Positions 42,842 to 50,828 of a stretch of DNA of 64,000 nt are shown piece after piece. The notes below the pieces were generated by a model. The model was not told the origin of the DNA. It did no database searches and saw only the letters and a list, made by a program, of their open reading frames with translations. The position numbers were made by a program, and so were the translations under genes. The number at the start of each line of letters is the position of its first letter. Within the stretch, counting starts at the first letter, position 1. This DNA is from Fundicoccus sp052116145 (GTDB taxonomy: Bacteria > Bacillota > Bacilli > Lactobacillales > Aerococcaceae): NCBI RefSeq assembly GCF_052116145.1, contig NZ_JBQKLQ010000003.1:124001-188000 (forward strand), in the 5' to 3' direction.

Positions 42842-44641
42842 TTATTGCTCCCCTTTTTCATTCATTTTCTGTGGTAATAAAATAGTAACTTCTGTTCCTT
42901 TTCCTTCTTCGCTAGAAATAGTTAAGCCATAGTTCACACCGTAATAGTGTTGGATTCTCTGCTGAACGTTACTAATGCCAATCCGCTTGGCTTCCTTCTC
43001 ATTTTTCAACAAGGCATGTAAGTCGGCCAATTTATCTGCTGAAATGCCCCGACCATTATCTCGGATAACGATCGCAATATCTCGGTCTAATACAAGCACT
43101 TCAAGTGAGACTCTCACAGGGCCACTGACTTTTTCAACGCCATGAATAAAAGCATTTTCGATAATCGGTTGGATTAATAAGGGAAGAATCATATACTCTT
43201 TTGTCGTCTGTATGTGAATACGATAGGTCAGGCGCTCACCTAGTCGTAATTTTTGAATTTGTAAATACATTTCGATAAAGGCCAAGTCTTCGTTCAATGT
43301 CATTTCTTCACGGTCGCGTTCAAGCGCTTTTCGCATCAGTTTACTTAATATTTTGACCGTTTCAGCAACTTCTGGGTCTTTATTTTTTAGCGCCTTCATG
43401 CGGATCATTTCTAAGGTGTTGTATAAAAAATGTGGATTAATCTGGCTGGCTAGCAATTTAAATTCGGCATCTTTTTTGACAAGTTGCCAATTTTTCTGAT
43501 CAATTTCATACTGGTAACCTTCTTCTAATAAGGTCTGAAGACTTCCCATCGTTGTTCGTAGTTCTTGGTAAATATCCGTAATTTCATCATTACCAGTCAA
43601 ATTGTTTGGTATATCAAAATCACCGTGAGACACTTTGGTCATACTTTCTTTTAGGAGTAAAACGCGGCGATTAAAGTGCTGAATAAAGCGCGTTAAAATC
43701 AATAGGGATATCAAGAAGACAAAACCGATAATTAAATAACCGGTCACTAAGACGCGGTTCGCCTCTCGGGTTATGCTGATGGTCGGCACCGTCCCAACGA
43801 TTTCAAAGTGAGAAATCAAGGATTTATTCAAAGGAACGGGTTGTACCGTAAAGGTGAGTTGATTACCAGTCCCTTGGATACTTTCTTCCTCACTATTCGC
43901 GTGATTCAAGTCAATTCGGTCACCTTCTAAAGCCAATAAGCGGTAATAATCAGAGACTTCTTCTGGCGACTCGGGACTCGTGTAGTTAAAAATTAAATTA
44001 TTATCCAATGTTAAAAAAGTACTGTTACCTGAGTTGGCTAGCATTTGATTGATTTCATCGGTCGACACTGCAATGGTTACCACACCAATAAACTGATTGT
44101 TTCGAAAGACTGAGCGCGTCAGATTTAAATTTTTTTCCCTAGTGATGGGATCTTCAATCATGCGCCAGACGATTTGTCCACGTTTTTCGATCGTATCTTG
44201 ATACCAAGCTGTTGAAGTAATAGCCGGGGTGACTGGATGGAAGCCGACACTACTCAAGAGGGTAGGATTATCCGTATAAAAACGTAAATAATCTATTTCA
44301 GGATAATATTTTATATAGTCGGAAAACTGACTGTAATTTTCATAGGTTTGCACAACGTCATAGATATTCTGAAACTGGGTCCCGACAATTTGAGCAAGTC
44401 GCTCATCTTGGTAAATCCAGTCAGAGACGCGGATGATTAATTCAAAGGTTCTAATTAAATCATTCGTTGTCCGAATGGTATTCTGTTCGATTTCTTCAAT
44501 TTTCGTATCGATCTGATTCGAGCGGATTTCAACACTGATATAATAGCCTACCAGAATAATGGGTATAAAAAGCAGCCCTACATAAATCAAGTAGAGTCGC
44601 TTCTTAATTGTGTTCATTTGAAAAAACTGTTTGATTTTCAT
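42842..44641 (-). CDS. yesM: YesM-type sensor histidine kinase (second copy)
   Basis: 599 residues: helix 1 (about 17-37), extracellular Cache-like domain, helix 2 (about 297-317), HAMP, kinase domain with His404 in QINPHFLYNT, then IENAFIHGV and DNGRGIS ATP-binding motifs. First gene of the yesM-yesN-yesL-unknown operon. A cre-like site lies in its promoter region, so the sensor itself may be under catabolite control. Confidence 0.93.
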   Translation of the reverse strand: MKIKQFFQMNTIKKRLYLIYVGLLFIPIILVGYYISVEIRSNQIDTKIEEIEQNTIRTTNDLIRTFELIIRVSDWIYQDERLAQIVGTQFQNIYDVVQTYENYSQFSDYIKYYPEIDYLRFYTDNPTLLSSVGFHPVTPAITSTAWYQDTIEKRGQIVWRMIEDPITREKNLNLTRSVFRNNQFIGVVTIAVSTDEINQMLANSGNSTFLTLDNNLIFNYTSPESPEEVSDYYRLLALEGDRIDLNHANSEEESIQGTGNQLTFTVQPVPLNKSLISHFEIVGTVPTISITREANRVLVTGYLIIGFVFLISLLILTRFIQHFNRRVLLLKESMTKVSHGDFDIPNNLTGNDEITDIYQELRTTMGSLQTLLEEGYQYEIDQKNWQLVKKDAEFKLLASQINPHFLYNTLEMIRMKALKNKDPEVAETVKILSKLMRKALERDREEMTLNEDLAFIEMYLQIQKLRLGERLTYRIHIQTTKEYMILPLLIQPIIENAFIHGVEKVSGPVRVSLEVLVLDRDIAIVIRDNGRGISADKLADLHALLKNEKEAKRIGISNVQQRIQHYYGVNYGLTISSEEGKGTEVTILLPQKMNEKGEQ

Positions 44642-44708
44642 TATACTTCAACCCCTGATTGTGCTGCTTTTTACCACGTATGAGTTATCCGAGAAAGTAT
44701 ATACTTTA

Positions 44709-44724
44709 ATGTATCCGTTAACAA
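44709..44724 (-). promoter_or_regulatory. cre-like site upstream of the second yesM
   Basis: Minus strand TTGTTAACGGATACAT matches WTGNAANCGNWWNCAW with one mismatch. TATACT (minus strand 44701-44696) lies just downstream as a probable -10. Confidence 0.55.
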
Positions 44725-44783
44725 CATTGTGCCTGAATTTTTTTCTTTTGTAAAGATTGACTCATTCGTTATGCCTTTGAGAA

Positions 44784-44827
44784 AACAAAAAGCACCCATT
44801 GAAAGTCTATGCGTCAATGAGTGCTTT
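44784..44827 (-). terminator. Terminator after the ECF S-component gene
   Basis: AAAAGCACCCATTGA (from about 44788) pairs with TCAATGAGTGCTTTT (ending 44827) with one mismatch; the minus-strand side continues into a T-rich tail. It closes the B12 riboswitch operon. Confidence 0.85.
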
Positions 44828-44898
44828 TGATGATGGATTTTGCCTACACGGCCTTTCGGCCATTCATTATGAGTTGATCTGTTCGGTCCTGTTGAAAC

Positions 44899-45462
44899 TT
44901 AATCGAGTGACAAGCCACTGTGCTTTTTAATTAAGGGTACCAGAATTGGTTCCAAGATTAAGAAGAAGGCAGCATTTCCAGCAGCATGTAACAGATCAAA
45001 GGATAGGCCTTGTAAATAATAGACCCAGAAATTAGCAATGCCGAATAATCTAGCATCGATTATTGAAATAACAAAGCCGTACAGCAAACCTGTCAGAAAA
45101 GCAAAAGCAATAAACAGGCCACGTTTCAGTAGTGGCTGTAGGCGGTTTGATCGGTAGACCGGTCGCAAACAACCCGTCACTAATATAACGACTGTAAACG
45201 CAATAAATTGTGACATTGTCCAAGGACCCATCCCTAGAAACATATTGGATAGTAACAAGGACAATAAAGCGACAACCAGCCCGTCAACAGTCCCCATCAC
45301 TAGCGCAATCAGTAAGAGAATCGTCGTCATTGGCTGAACATTAGGGATAAACTGGAAGAGCAAGCGCCCAACATGACTCATGGCGGTTAGGGCAGCTAAG
45401 ACAGCAATTCTTTGAACGCTAAAGTATTTTCTTGGTTTTATTCGAAGGCCTCTAGTTTCCAT
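44899..45462 (-). CDS. ECF transporter S-component (putative cobalamin-specific)
   Basis: 187 residues, six hydrophobic segments, typical substrate-binding S-component of an energy-coupling factor importer. NVQPMTTILLLIALVMG (about 41-57) is the characteristic helix 2/loop region. The shared EcfA, EcfA' and EcfT are not in the window. The start overlaps the end of the lipoprotein gene by 25 bp, with AGGTGA upstream. The operon is preceded by an adenosylcobalamin riboswitch and the partner gene has a transcobalamin-like domain, so cobalamin or a corrinoid is the most likely substrate (CbrT-like role, inference). Confidence 0.85.
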   Translation of the reverse strand: METRGLRIKPRKYFSVQRIAVLAALTAMSHVGRLLFQFIPNVQPMTTILLLIALVMGTVDGLVVALLSLLLSNMFLGMGPWTMSQFIAFTVVILVTGCLRPVYRSNRLQPLLKRGLFIAFAFLTGLLYGFVISIIDARLFGIANFWVYYLQGLSFDLLHAAGNAAFFLILEPILVPLIKKHSGLSLD

Positions 45463-45884
45463 TCAATTAAGTCACCTGCTTGTAATTCAGTTTCTGCCGC
45501 ACCGGTTTCGCCCATTGCACCGTTGACATCAAACATCCACCATTTGCCTGCATCTTCATCTTGTTCTACGCCATTAATGGCTGAGATAAAGCCGCCGTCT
45601 TCTGTGATAGCATAATGTTCTTTCATCACATCTAATAACAGTGCACCTTCTTCGACTTCGACTACTTGTTCACCGTCTGTAATTAATTCGCCATCTTCCG
45701 TTACGGACACTGTGACCTCAACTAAGTCAGCATCTGTTTCTGAACTCGCAAGCTCTGAGCTGACCTCGCTTTCAACGACACTTGTCGCTGTATCAGCTGA
45801 CGTGTCAACTTGGGGTTCTGCAACCTCTTGACCACACGCTGCTAAGACAAAAGATGCTGATAAAAGTAATAACCATTTTTTCAT
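45438..45884 (-). CDS. Lipoprotein with DUF4430 (transcobalamin-like C-terminal) domain
   Basis: 148 residues from the ATG at 45884 (MKKWLLLL), preceded by AAGGAGG. Lipobox VLAAC gives lipidated Cys17; then a Ser/Thr/Glu-rich linker (about 20-55) and one DUF4430 domain (about 60-148) with ALLLDVMKE, FISAINGV, WWMFDVNG and GDLIEWKLE. The same fold forms the C-terminal cobalamin-binding half of animal transcobalamin and intrinsic factor (known). Under a B12 riboswitch and coupled to an ECF S-component, it is best read as a cell-surface corrinoid-binding lipoprotein. Confidence 0.88.
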   Translation of the reverse strand: MKKWLLLLSASFVLAACGQEVAEPQVDTSADTATSVVESEVSSELASSETDADLVEVTVSVTEDGELITDGEQVVEVEEGALLLDVMKEHYAITEDGGFISAINGVEQDEDAGKWWMFDVNGAMGETGAAETELQAGDLIEWKLEAFE

Positions 45885-46010
45885 AAATAATTCCTCCTTA
45901 GTAAACTTAAGCTTTGATAGAAGCCAATTATTTGCTAAAACAGCGACACAAGCAGAGCTATCTGAGATGTTTTTCATCCAGTCTATAAAAAACAGCCATA
46001 CCTTGTATGC

Positions 46011-46201
46011 AAAAAAACAGCCTATGTACCCCTACATAGACTGCTGCACGATTCTATTCTGCCTCGGAATAGTCATCGCAAAAATTAGCAAACTGAAAGA
46101 AAGATCTGACTACATGTTGTCACATGATTACAGTGGCGGGACCGTGTTGGAATTGAACCAAACTTCCATCTTTCAGCTGTCTTTGAACGGTAATTCTATC
46201 T
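46011..46201 (-). promoter_or_regulatory. Adenosylcobalamin riboswitch with terminator
   Basis: Minus strand RNA contains GGTTCAATTCC followed by the highly conserved CCCGCCACTGTAA (46140-46128, B12 box core) and then AGTCAGATC (46111-46103). CTGAAAGA (46176-46169) pairs with TCTTTCAG (46100-46093) to close a main stem. The expression platform is a terminator: CAG-N-CTATGTA/TACATAG-CTG around 46018-46043 followed by seven T. So transcription of the lipoprotein and S-component genes should stop when B12 is plentiful. Confidence 0.9.
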
Positions 46202-46207
46202 CAATTT

Positions 46208-46236
46208 ATCTTAGGTCAAACGCTCGTTTATTTCAA
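46208..46236 (-). promoter_or_regulatory. Promoter of the B12 riboswitch operon
   Basis: Minus strand TTGAAA (46236-46231), 17-bp spacer, TAAGAT (46213-46208). Initiation near 46201 would start just before the riboswitch aptamer. Confidence 0.6.
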
Positions 46237-46275
46237 GTCTTGACAGAAAGAAGTAAGGAAAATTTAACAGCTACT

Positions 46276-47013
46276 TCAAGCTTGCCACTTGATGCTGAGT
46301 GTTTGAACGAGGCCCAATAAAGCGAACAGGATATTGCCTAGTAAGCTAAGTAAAACGATGCCCGCATACAAGGCAATATAATCCGATTTGAACCAACTCG
46401 TCATAATAAAATAGCCCAAACCCCACTGGGTGACATAATTTTCTACGAAAAATAACGTTGCCATGCTTGTCCCCAATGTTAATTTTAAGGCCGTCAATAA
46501 TTCTGGTGCCACACATGGTAAAATAATATACCTCAAAGTCTGCCAAGCATTAAAGCCAAATTGCCGGGCTTGTTGCAAGTAACTTTTTGGCAAATATTTG
46601 ACTGTATCACGCAAAGGAATGTAAATATAAAACGCTGCTACTGCAATCATTAAGGCGACTTTTGACAGCTCACCTAAGCCTAATAAGAGTAAAAAGACTG
46701 GCAAGAAGGCCACCCGTGGAACTGGATAAAACAAATAGACGATTGGCGTTAACAACCGATCAACAAGAGGGACACTGCCTGCCAGTAAACCCGAGGAGGC
46801 GCCAAAGAATAAAGAGCCCGCGACTGACCATAAAATCCGCCACAAGCTAGCTTGAATATGTGGCCACAAGCTCCCGCCAAGCGACTCACGCCACAAATAC
46901 TCAAATACATGCCAAGGATTTGGCACGATAAATGCCTCCAACATACGGTAAGCGCCATACCAGACAAGCAGGACCATACAAATAGCATAAACCTTAGACA
47001 GCATTTGTTTCAT
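46276..47013 (-). CDS. ABC importer permease, SsuC/TauC type
   Basis: 245 residues, about six membrane helices; the EAA loop lies around QARQFGFNAWQTLRYIILP. It is the membrane subunit of a nitrate/sulfonate/taurine-type importer encoded by three overlapping genes. Its ATG overlaps the ATPase stop by 4 bp. The ligand is unknown; SsuABC-like systems import sulfonates, thiamine precursors and other small molecules. Confidence 0.88.
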   Translation of the reverse strand: MKQMLSKVYAICMVLLVWYGAYRMLEAFIVPNPWHVFEYLWRESLGGSLWPHIQASLWRILWSVAGSLFFGASSGLLAGSVPLVDRLLTPIVYLFYPVPRVAFLPVFLLLLGLGELSKVALMIAVAAFYIYIPLRDTVKYLPKSYLQQARQFGFNAWQTLRYIILPCVAPELLTALKLTLGTSMATLFFVENYVTQWGLGYFIMTSWFKSDYIALYAGIVLLSLLGNILFALLGLVQTLSIKWQA

Positions 47014-47726
47014 CGCTGATTGCCTCCCAAAAGTTGTCGCAGTAACAATTGTTGCTCAAAATAATGGGCCTGTTGCCGGTAATTCTCACTGGCAGCTAAG
47101 GGATTCTGTAAACTTTTTATGACGCTGGCTTCTTCCATCACCCACACATTCTGCCCAAGAAAAGCCGCTTCCTCGATACTATGCGTGACCCAAACAATCG
47201 TTAGAGAGTGTTTCTTTTGCAAACTAACCAGCAAGTCTTGAATTTTTTCTTTCGTCAAAGCGTCCAGGGCGGAGGTCGGTTCGTCCAAAAATAAATAACT
47301 GGCCTCTTTGGCTAGTAATTGCCCTAAGGCCACTCTTTGTTGTTGCCCGCCACTTATTTGGTGAGGATACTTTTGCAGAAGCGACTGAAGCTCCAAAGTC
47401 TGCGCCAGCTCTTCGACACGCTCGCTTTGTTCTTTGCGTGTTAACTTTAAGGCCTGCAAGGCTAATCGTAGATTTTTCTCAACCGTATGCCATGGAAATA
47501 ATTGATAATCTTGAAAGAGCAGCCCCACTTCACTGCTTGATAATGTCGGCTCAAGGCTGCCCGAAGTCAATGGCTGCCAACCCGCCAGTACACGCAATAA
47601 ACTTGACTTACCACAGCCAGAGGGACCGATAATCACGGTCGTCTGATGCCGCTTGATCTCAACTGTGACGTCATCTAAAATCACGGTCGAACCACTGACT
47701 AGTCTTAGGGAATCAGCTTTAATCAT
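47010..47726 (-). CDS. ABC importer ATPase, SsuB/TauB type
   Basis: 238 residues. Walker A GPSGCGKSS, Q-loop QDYQLFPW, signature SGGQQQRVALGQL, Walker B YLFLDEPTSALD and switch His in VWVTHS are all intact. It powers the adjacent permease; it overlaps the binding-protein gene by 8 bp and the permease gene by 4 bp. Confidence 0.93.
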   Translation of the reverse strand: MIKADSLRLVSGSTVILDDVTVEIKRHQTTVIIGPSGCGKSSLLRVLAGWQPLTSGSLEPTLSSSEVGLLFQDYQLFPWHTVEKNLRLALQALKLTRKEQSERVEELAQTLELQSLLQKYPHQISGGQQQRVALGQLLAKEASYLFLDEPTSALDALTKEKIQDLLVSLQKKHSLTIVWVTHSIEEAAFLGQNVWVMEEASVIKSLQNPLAASENYRQQAHYFEQQLLLRQLLGGNQR

Positions 47727-48645
47727 TGCTCACGTAGTCTTCAACAACTAACTCATCATAGGACACTGTGATTTCTTGTCCCAACAACTGCTCTAGCCAA
47801 ACGCGAGCTGCTTTAACATTTTCTTCACTCGGCAGGCGGGTTAGGTGATAGGTTGGTAGCACCAATAAGTCTTGGATGCTCTCATCTAAACCAATGCGTT
47901 CAAGCAACAAAGCCTTGACCGCTTCTTCCTGCCCTTCCATCGCTAGAACAGCCGCATTATAGGCTTGGTGGAAGGCAGCCACTTTATCGGCTTCTTCACT
48001 TAAGGTCGCTTGATTGAAAATCATCACATTCGGAGAAAAATCGTCCGATTCACTCACTAACAGTTTCTCCAAGCCTTGGGCTTGTGCATTCGACGCCATC
48101 GGCTCTGGCAGAACGGCCATGTCCAATTCCCCGGCCAATAACATCTGAATTCTTAACGGAACTTCTGCAATAAACTGTTTATCCAACGCATAATCGCTTA
48201 AAAATAAATCGGCCACATAATTCGTGACACTGATTTCCATCAAGCCAATGCTGACGTCTTTTCCGCCATCATACTTGGGTGACACGACCACAGGAAAGAC
48301 CCCGTCCGTACTGGTCGTAATCGCACCCGCTTCGGGATTATTTTCGATCGCAATTAAAAATTCGACCAAACTCGCCATATAGACATCAATTTGCTGGGCT
48401 TGGGCTGACGTTTGTTGATGGGTCGCATTGGTAAATAATTCCACTTGGACATTGATCCCGGCTTCTTCAAACAAACCGTACTCATCCGCCCAGAAAATCG
48501 GCGCCGCATCCGTGGCTGGCATGACACCGACTAACAAATCGACAGCCGCTTCATCCTCTGCTTGCGCAGCTACAACTAAATTGCTGGGCAAGAAAGCCCC
48601 GAGTAAACACGTACCACACACGAGTAACTTTAATAATTTTGACAT
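47719..48645 (-). CDS. ABC importer substrate-binding protein, SsuA/NMT1-like
   Basis: 308 residues with an N-terminal signal peptide ending near VVAAQA-EDEA. VGVMPATDAAPIFWADEYGLFEEAGINVQ is the usual start of SsuA/ThiY-like periplasmic-binding folds (a 20-residue part of it, ATDAAPIFWADEYGLFEEAG, is diagnostic). Two cysteines in the signal peptide (LVCGTC) do not form a proper lipobox. First gene of the three-gene operon, starting after GGAGG. The ligand cannot be named; the neighbouring B12 riboswitch operon is transcribed separately. Confidence 0.85.
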   Translation of the reverse strand: MSKLLKLLVCGTCLLGAFLPSNLVVAAQAEDEAAVDLLVGVMPATDAAPIFWADEYGLFEEAGINVQVELFTNATHQQTSAQAQQIDVYMASLVEFLIAIENNPEAGAITTSTDGVFPVVVSPKYDGGKDVSIGLMEISVTNYVADLFLSDYALDKQFIAEVPLRIQMLLAGELDMAVLPEPMASNAQAQGLEKLLVSESDDFSPNVMIFNQATLSEEADKVAAFHQAYNAAVLAMEGQEEAVKALLLERIGLDESIQDLLVLPTYHLTRLPSEENVKAARVWLEQLLGQEITVSYDELVVEDYVSND

Positions 48646-48883
48646 CCCATCATTCCTCCAATTTTCTAATGTGATTAGTTTAACATATACGCCTAATCAT
48701 TGGAATATATTTAATTAAATTTCGAGATAGTCTTTAAAGAAAAACACCCCAAACACAGGCAAAATAGTCCTTTACACCTTACAGCATTCTTTTGTCTGTT
48801 CACTGCTTCTCCAGAGAGCCGTCTGATAAAACATACACACTCTTGGCTTTCACCCCATTTGCCGACTGTTCTAAGGTAACAAA

Positions 48884-48924
48884 AAGAGCCCCTAACCCTT
48901 GATTGCTTCAAGTAAGAGAGGCTC
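48884..48924 (-). terminator. Terminator of the ABC exporter operon
   Basis: GAGCC (48886-48890) with GGCTC (48920-48924) extended by weaker pairs, containing an inner CTTGA/TCAAG pair; the minus-strand RNA ends in TTTTTG. The rest of 48646-48938 holds the upstream region of the binding-protein gene and no gene. Confidence 0.75.
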
Positions 48925-48938
48925 GCAGTAAGATTAAT

Positions 48939-50819
48939 TTAACTATTTTGCTCTAGGAGTTGGTTGTATTGTGATTGATACAATTGATAGTAGAGTCCAC
49001 GTAATTGCAATAATTCTTGGTGACTGCCGCTTTCGACAATGCGACCTTGTTCGATGTAGAAAATTTGGTCACTGTTGCGAATGGTTGACAAGCGGTGGGC
49101 AATAATAAAGGATGTTCGGCCTTTCAATAATTCTTGTAAGCCTTCTTGTAACAATTCTTCCGTTTCCGTGTCGATACTGCTGGTCGCTTCATCCAAAATT
49201 AGGATACGCGGATCGGCAATAATCGTTCGTGCAAAGGCAATCAGCTGGCGTTGCCCGGCTGACAGGGTGCTCCCACGCTCTTCAACGGCGGTATAATAAC
49301 CATCCTTAAGGTTCATAATGAAATCATGCGCCCGCACCGTCTTGGCAGCTTCGATGACTTCTTCTTCAGTCGCATCCAAGTTACCGTAACGAATGTTGTC
49401 GATAATGGTGCCTGAGAAAATAAAGGTATCTTGGAGCATGACACCCATTTGCTTACGCAAGGAACGCATCGTAATATCGCGCAATTCATGTCCATCGATC
49501 TGAATGCTTCCCTCGTTCACATCATAAAAACGACTCAATAAACTGATAATTGTCGTTTTACCAGAACCAGTTGGCCCAACTAGGGCGACGGATTTACCTG
49601 GCTCCATCTTGAAGCTGACACCATCCAGAATATTTTTACCTGGTTCATAACGGAAAATCACGTCTTTAAATTCGATATGACCTTCTATAGCTGGTAGTGG
49701 CTGGGCATCGGGGGCATCCACAATCTGAGGCTGCTCATCTAGCGTTTCAAAAATCCGCTCTAAGTAAGCAGAGGCCGTAATCAAATTATTGTAAAAGTTT
49801 CCGATATTAATAATCGGATTCCAGAAATTATTGACATAGGCCACAAAAGCAATCAGGGTCCCTGTGGAAACTTCAACGCCAATTTGGCGAATCCCCACAA
49901 AGTAAATCATCGCAACCGTTAAGATGGAAATATTCTCAACAATTGGCCACATTAAAAATTGAATTTTAACAGCCTGCATCCAATGGGTCCGATTTTCTTC
50001 ACTGATTGATGTGAAAATCTCGTTATTGACCTCTTCACGGGCAAAGGATTGTGTAATTCGGATCCCCGCAATACTTTCGTGAATAAAAGCATTCAAGGTC
50101 GATTGCTTGTTACTTAATTGTTGATAGGCACGGCGTTGTGAATTTTTCAGCCACAGCACTAGCCCAAAGAGAATCGGTAACAAAGCAAGACTATAAAGGG
50201 TCAAACGAACATCAATCAACAGCATGATGGTGAGCGTGAAAATCAAACTAAATAAATCAGACACCAGGTTGATGACACCATTACTCAAGAGATCACTCAA
50301 GGTGTTGATGTAGTTGACGACACGAATCAAAATCTTGCCATGCGGTCGACTATCAAAATAGGAAAAAGGTAAAGATTGCAGGTGCGTAAATAAATCAGAA
50401 CGCATGTCCTTCAATGTATCTTGACCAATTTCGGTAATCGCATAAATACGGTAACGCATGCACAAGCCAATCACGATTAAGGTCAGGATGAATAAGCCAC
50501 CATATAGGAATAAGCGTAAGGTGTCGCCTGCTGGAATCACCTCATCAATGGCACTTCTGGTTAACAAAGGTCCCACCAAGGCGGCGATATTAGCTACAAT
50601 GATTGTTGCTAAAACTTTCAAGACGGCCGGACGATAAGGTGCGAGATATTTGGCCACTCGTTTTAAATCTGAAAACTTAAATTCTTGTTCTAATTCTTCA
50701 TCGTCTTCCAAGCGTTGACGCTTATAAACTTTTTCTTTTTCGACTTCTTCTGCTGATTTATCATAGTTTTCTGTATCTGTGATACGTTTCTTTTGCTTAA
50801 ATTTAAACATTTTAGTCAC
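48939..50819 (-). CDS. Heterodimeric ABC exporter subunit with canonical catalytic site
   Basis: 626 residues: cytoplasmic charged N-terminal extension (about 1-55), six membrane helices, and an ATPase domain with Walker A GPTGSGKTT (about 413), Walker B ILILDEATS (about 540, catalytic Glu present) but a deviant signature LSAGQ (about 519). Together with the upstream subunit it forms a BmrCD/LmrCD-type multidrug exporter in which only one ATP site is fully active. The gene starts 9 bp after its partner gene. Confidence 0.92.
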   Translation of the reverse strand: MTKMFKFKQKKRITDTENYDKSAEEVEKEKVYKRQRLEDDEELEQEFKFSDLKRVAKYLAPYRPAVLKVLATIIVANIAALVGPLLTRSAIDEVIPAGDTLRLFLYGGLFILTLIVIGLCMRYRIYAITEIGQDTLKDMRSDLFTHLQSLPFSYFDSRPHGKILIRVVNYINTLSDLLSNGVINLVSDLFSLIFTLTIMLLIDVRLTLYSLALLPILFGLVLWLKNSQRRAYQQLSNKQSTLNAFIHESIAGIRITQSFAREEVNNEIFTSISEENRTHWMQAVKIQFLMWPIVENISILTVAMIYFVGIRQIGVEVSTGTLIAFVAYVNNFWNPIINIGNFYNNLITASAYLERIFETLDEQPQIVDAPDAQPLPAIEGHIEFKDVIFRYEPGKNILDGVSFKMEPGKSVALVGPTGSGKTTIISLLSRFYDVNEGSIQIDGHELRDITMRSLRKQMGVMLQDTFIFSGTIIDNIRYGNLDATEEEVIEAAKTVRAHDFIMNLKDGYYTAVEERGSTLSAGQRQLIAFARTIIADPRILILDEATSSIDTETEELLQEGLQELLKGRTSFIIAHRLSTIRNSDQIFYIEQGRIVESGSHQELLQLRGLYYQLYQSQYNQLLEQNS

Positions 50820-50828
50820 CCCGCTTAC

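Noticed and set aside
45967..46320. 117-codon open frame on the plus strand
   Set aside because: It lies antisense to the cobalamin riboswitch and the end of the permease gene; openness is by chance.
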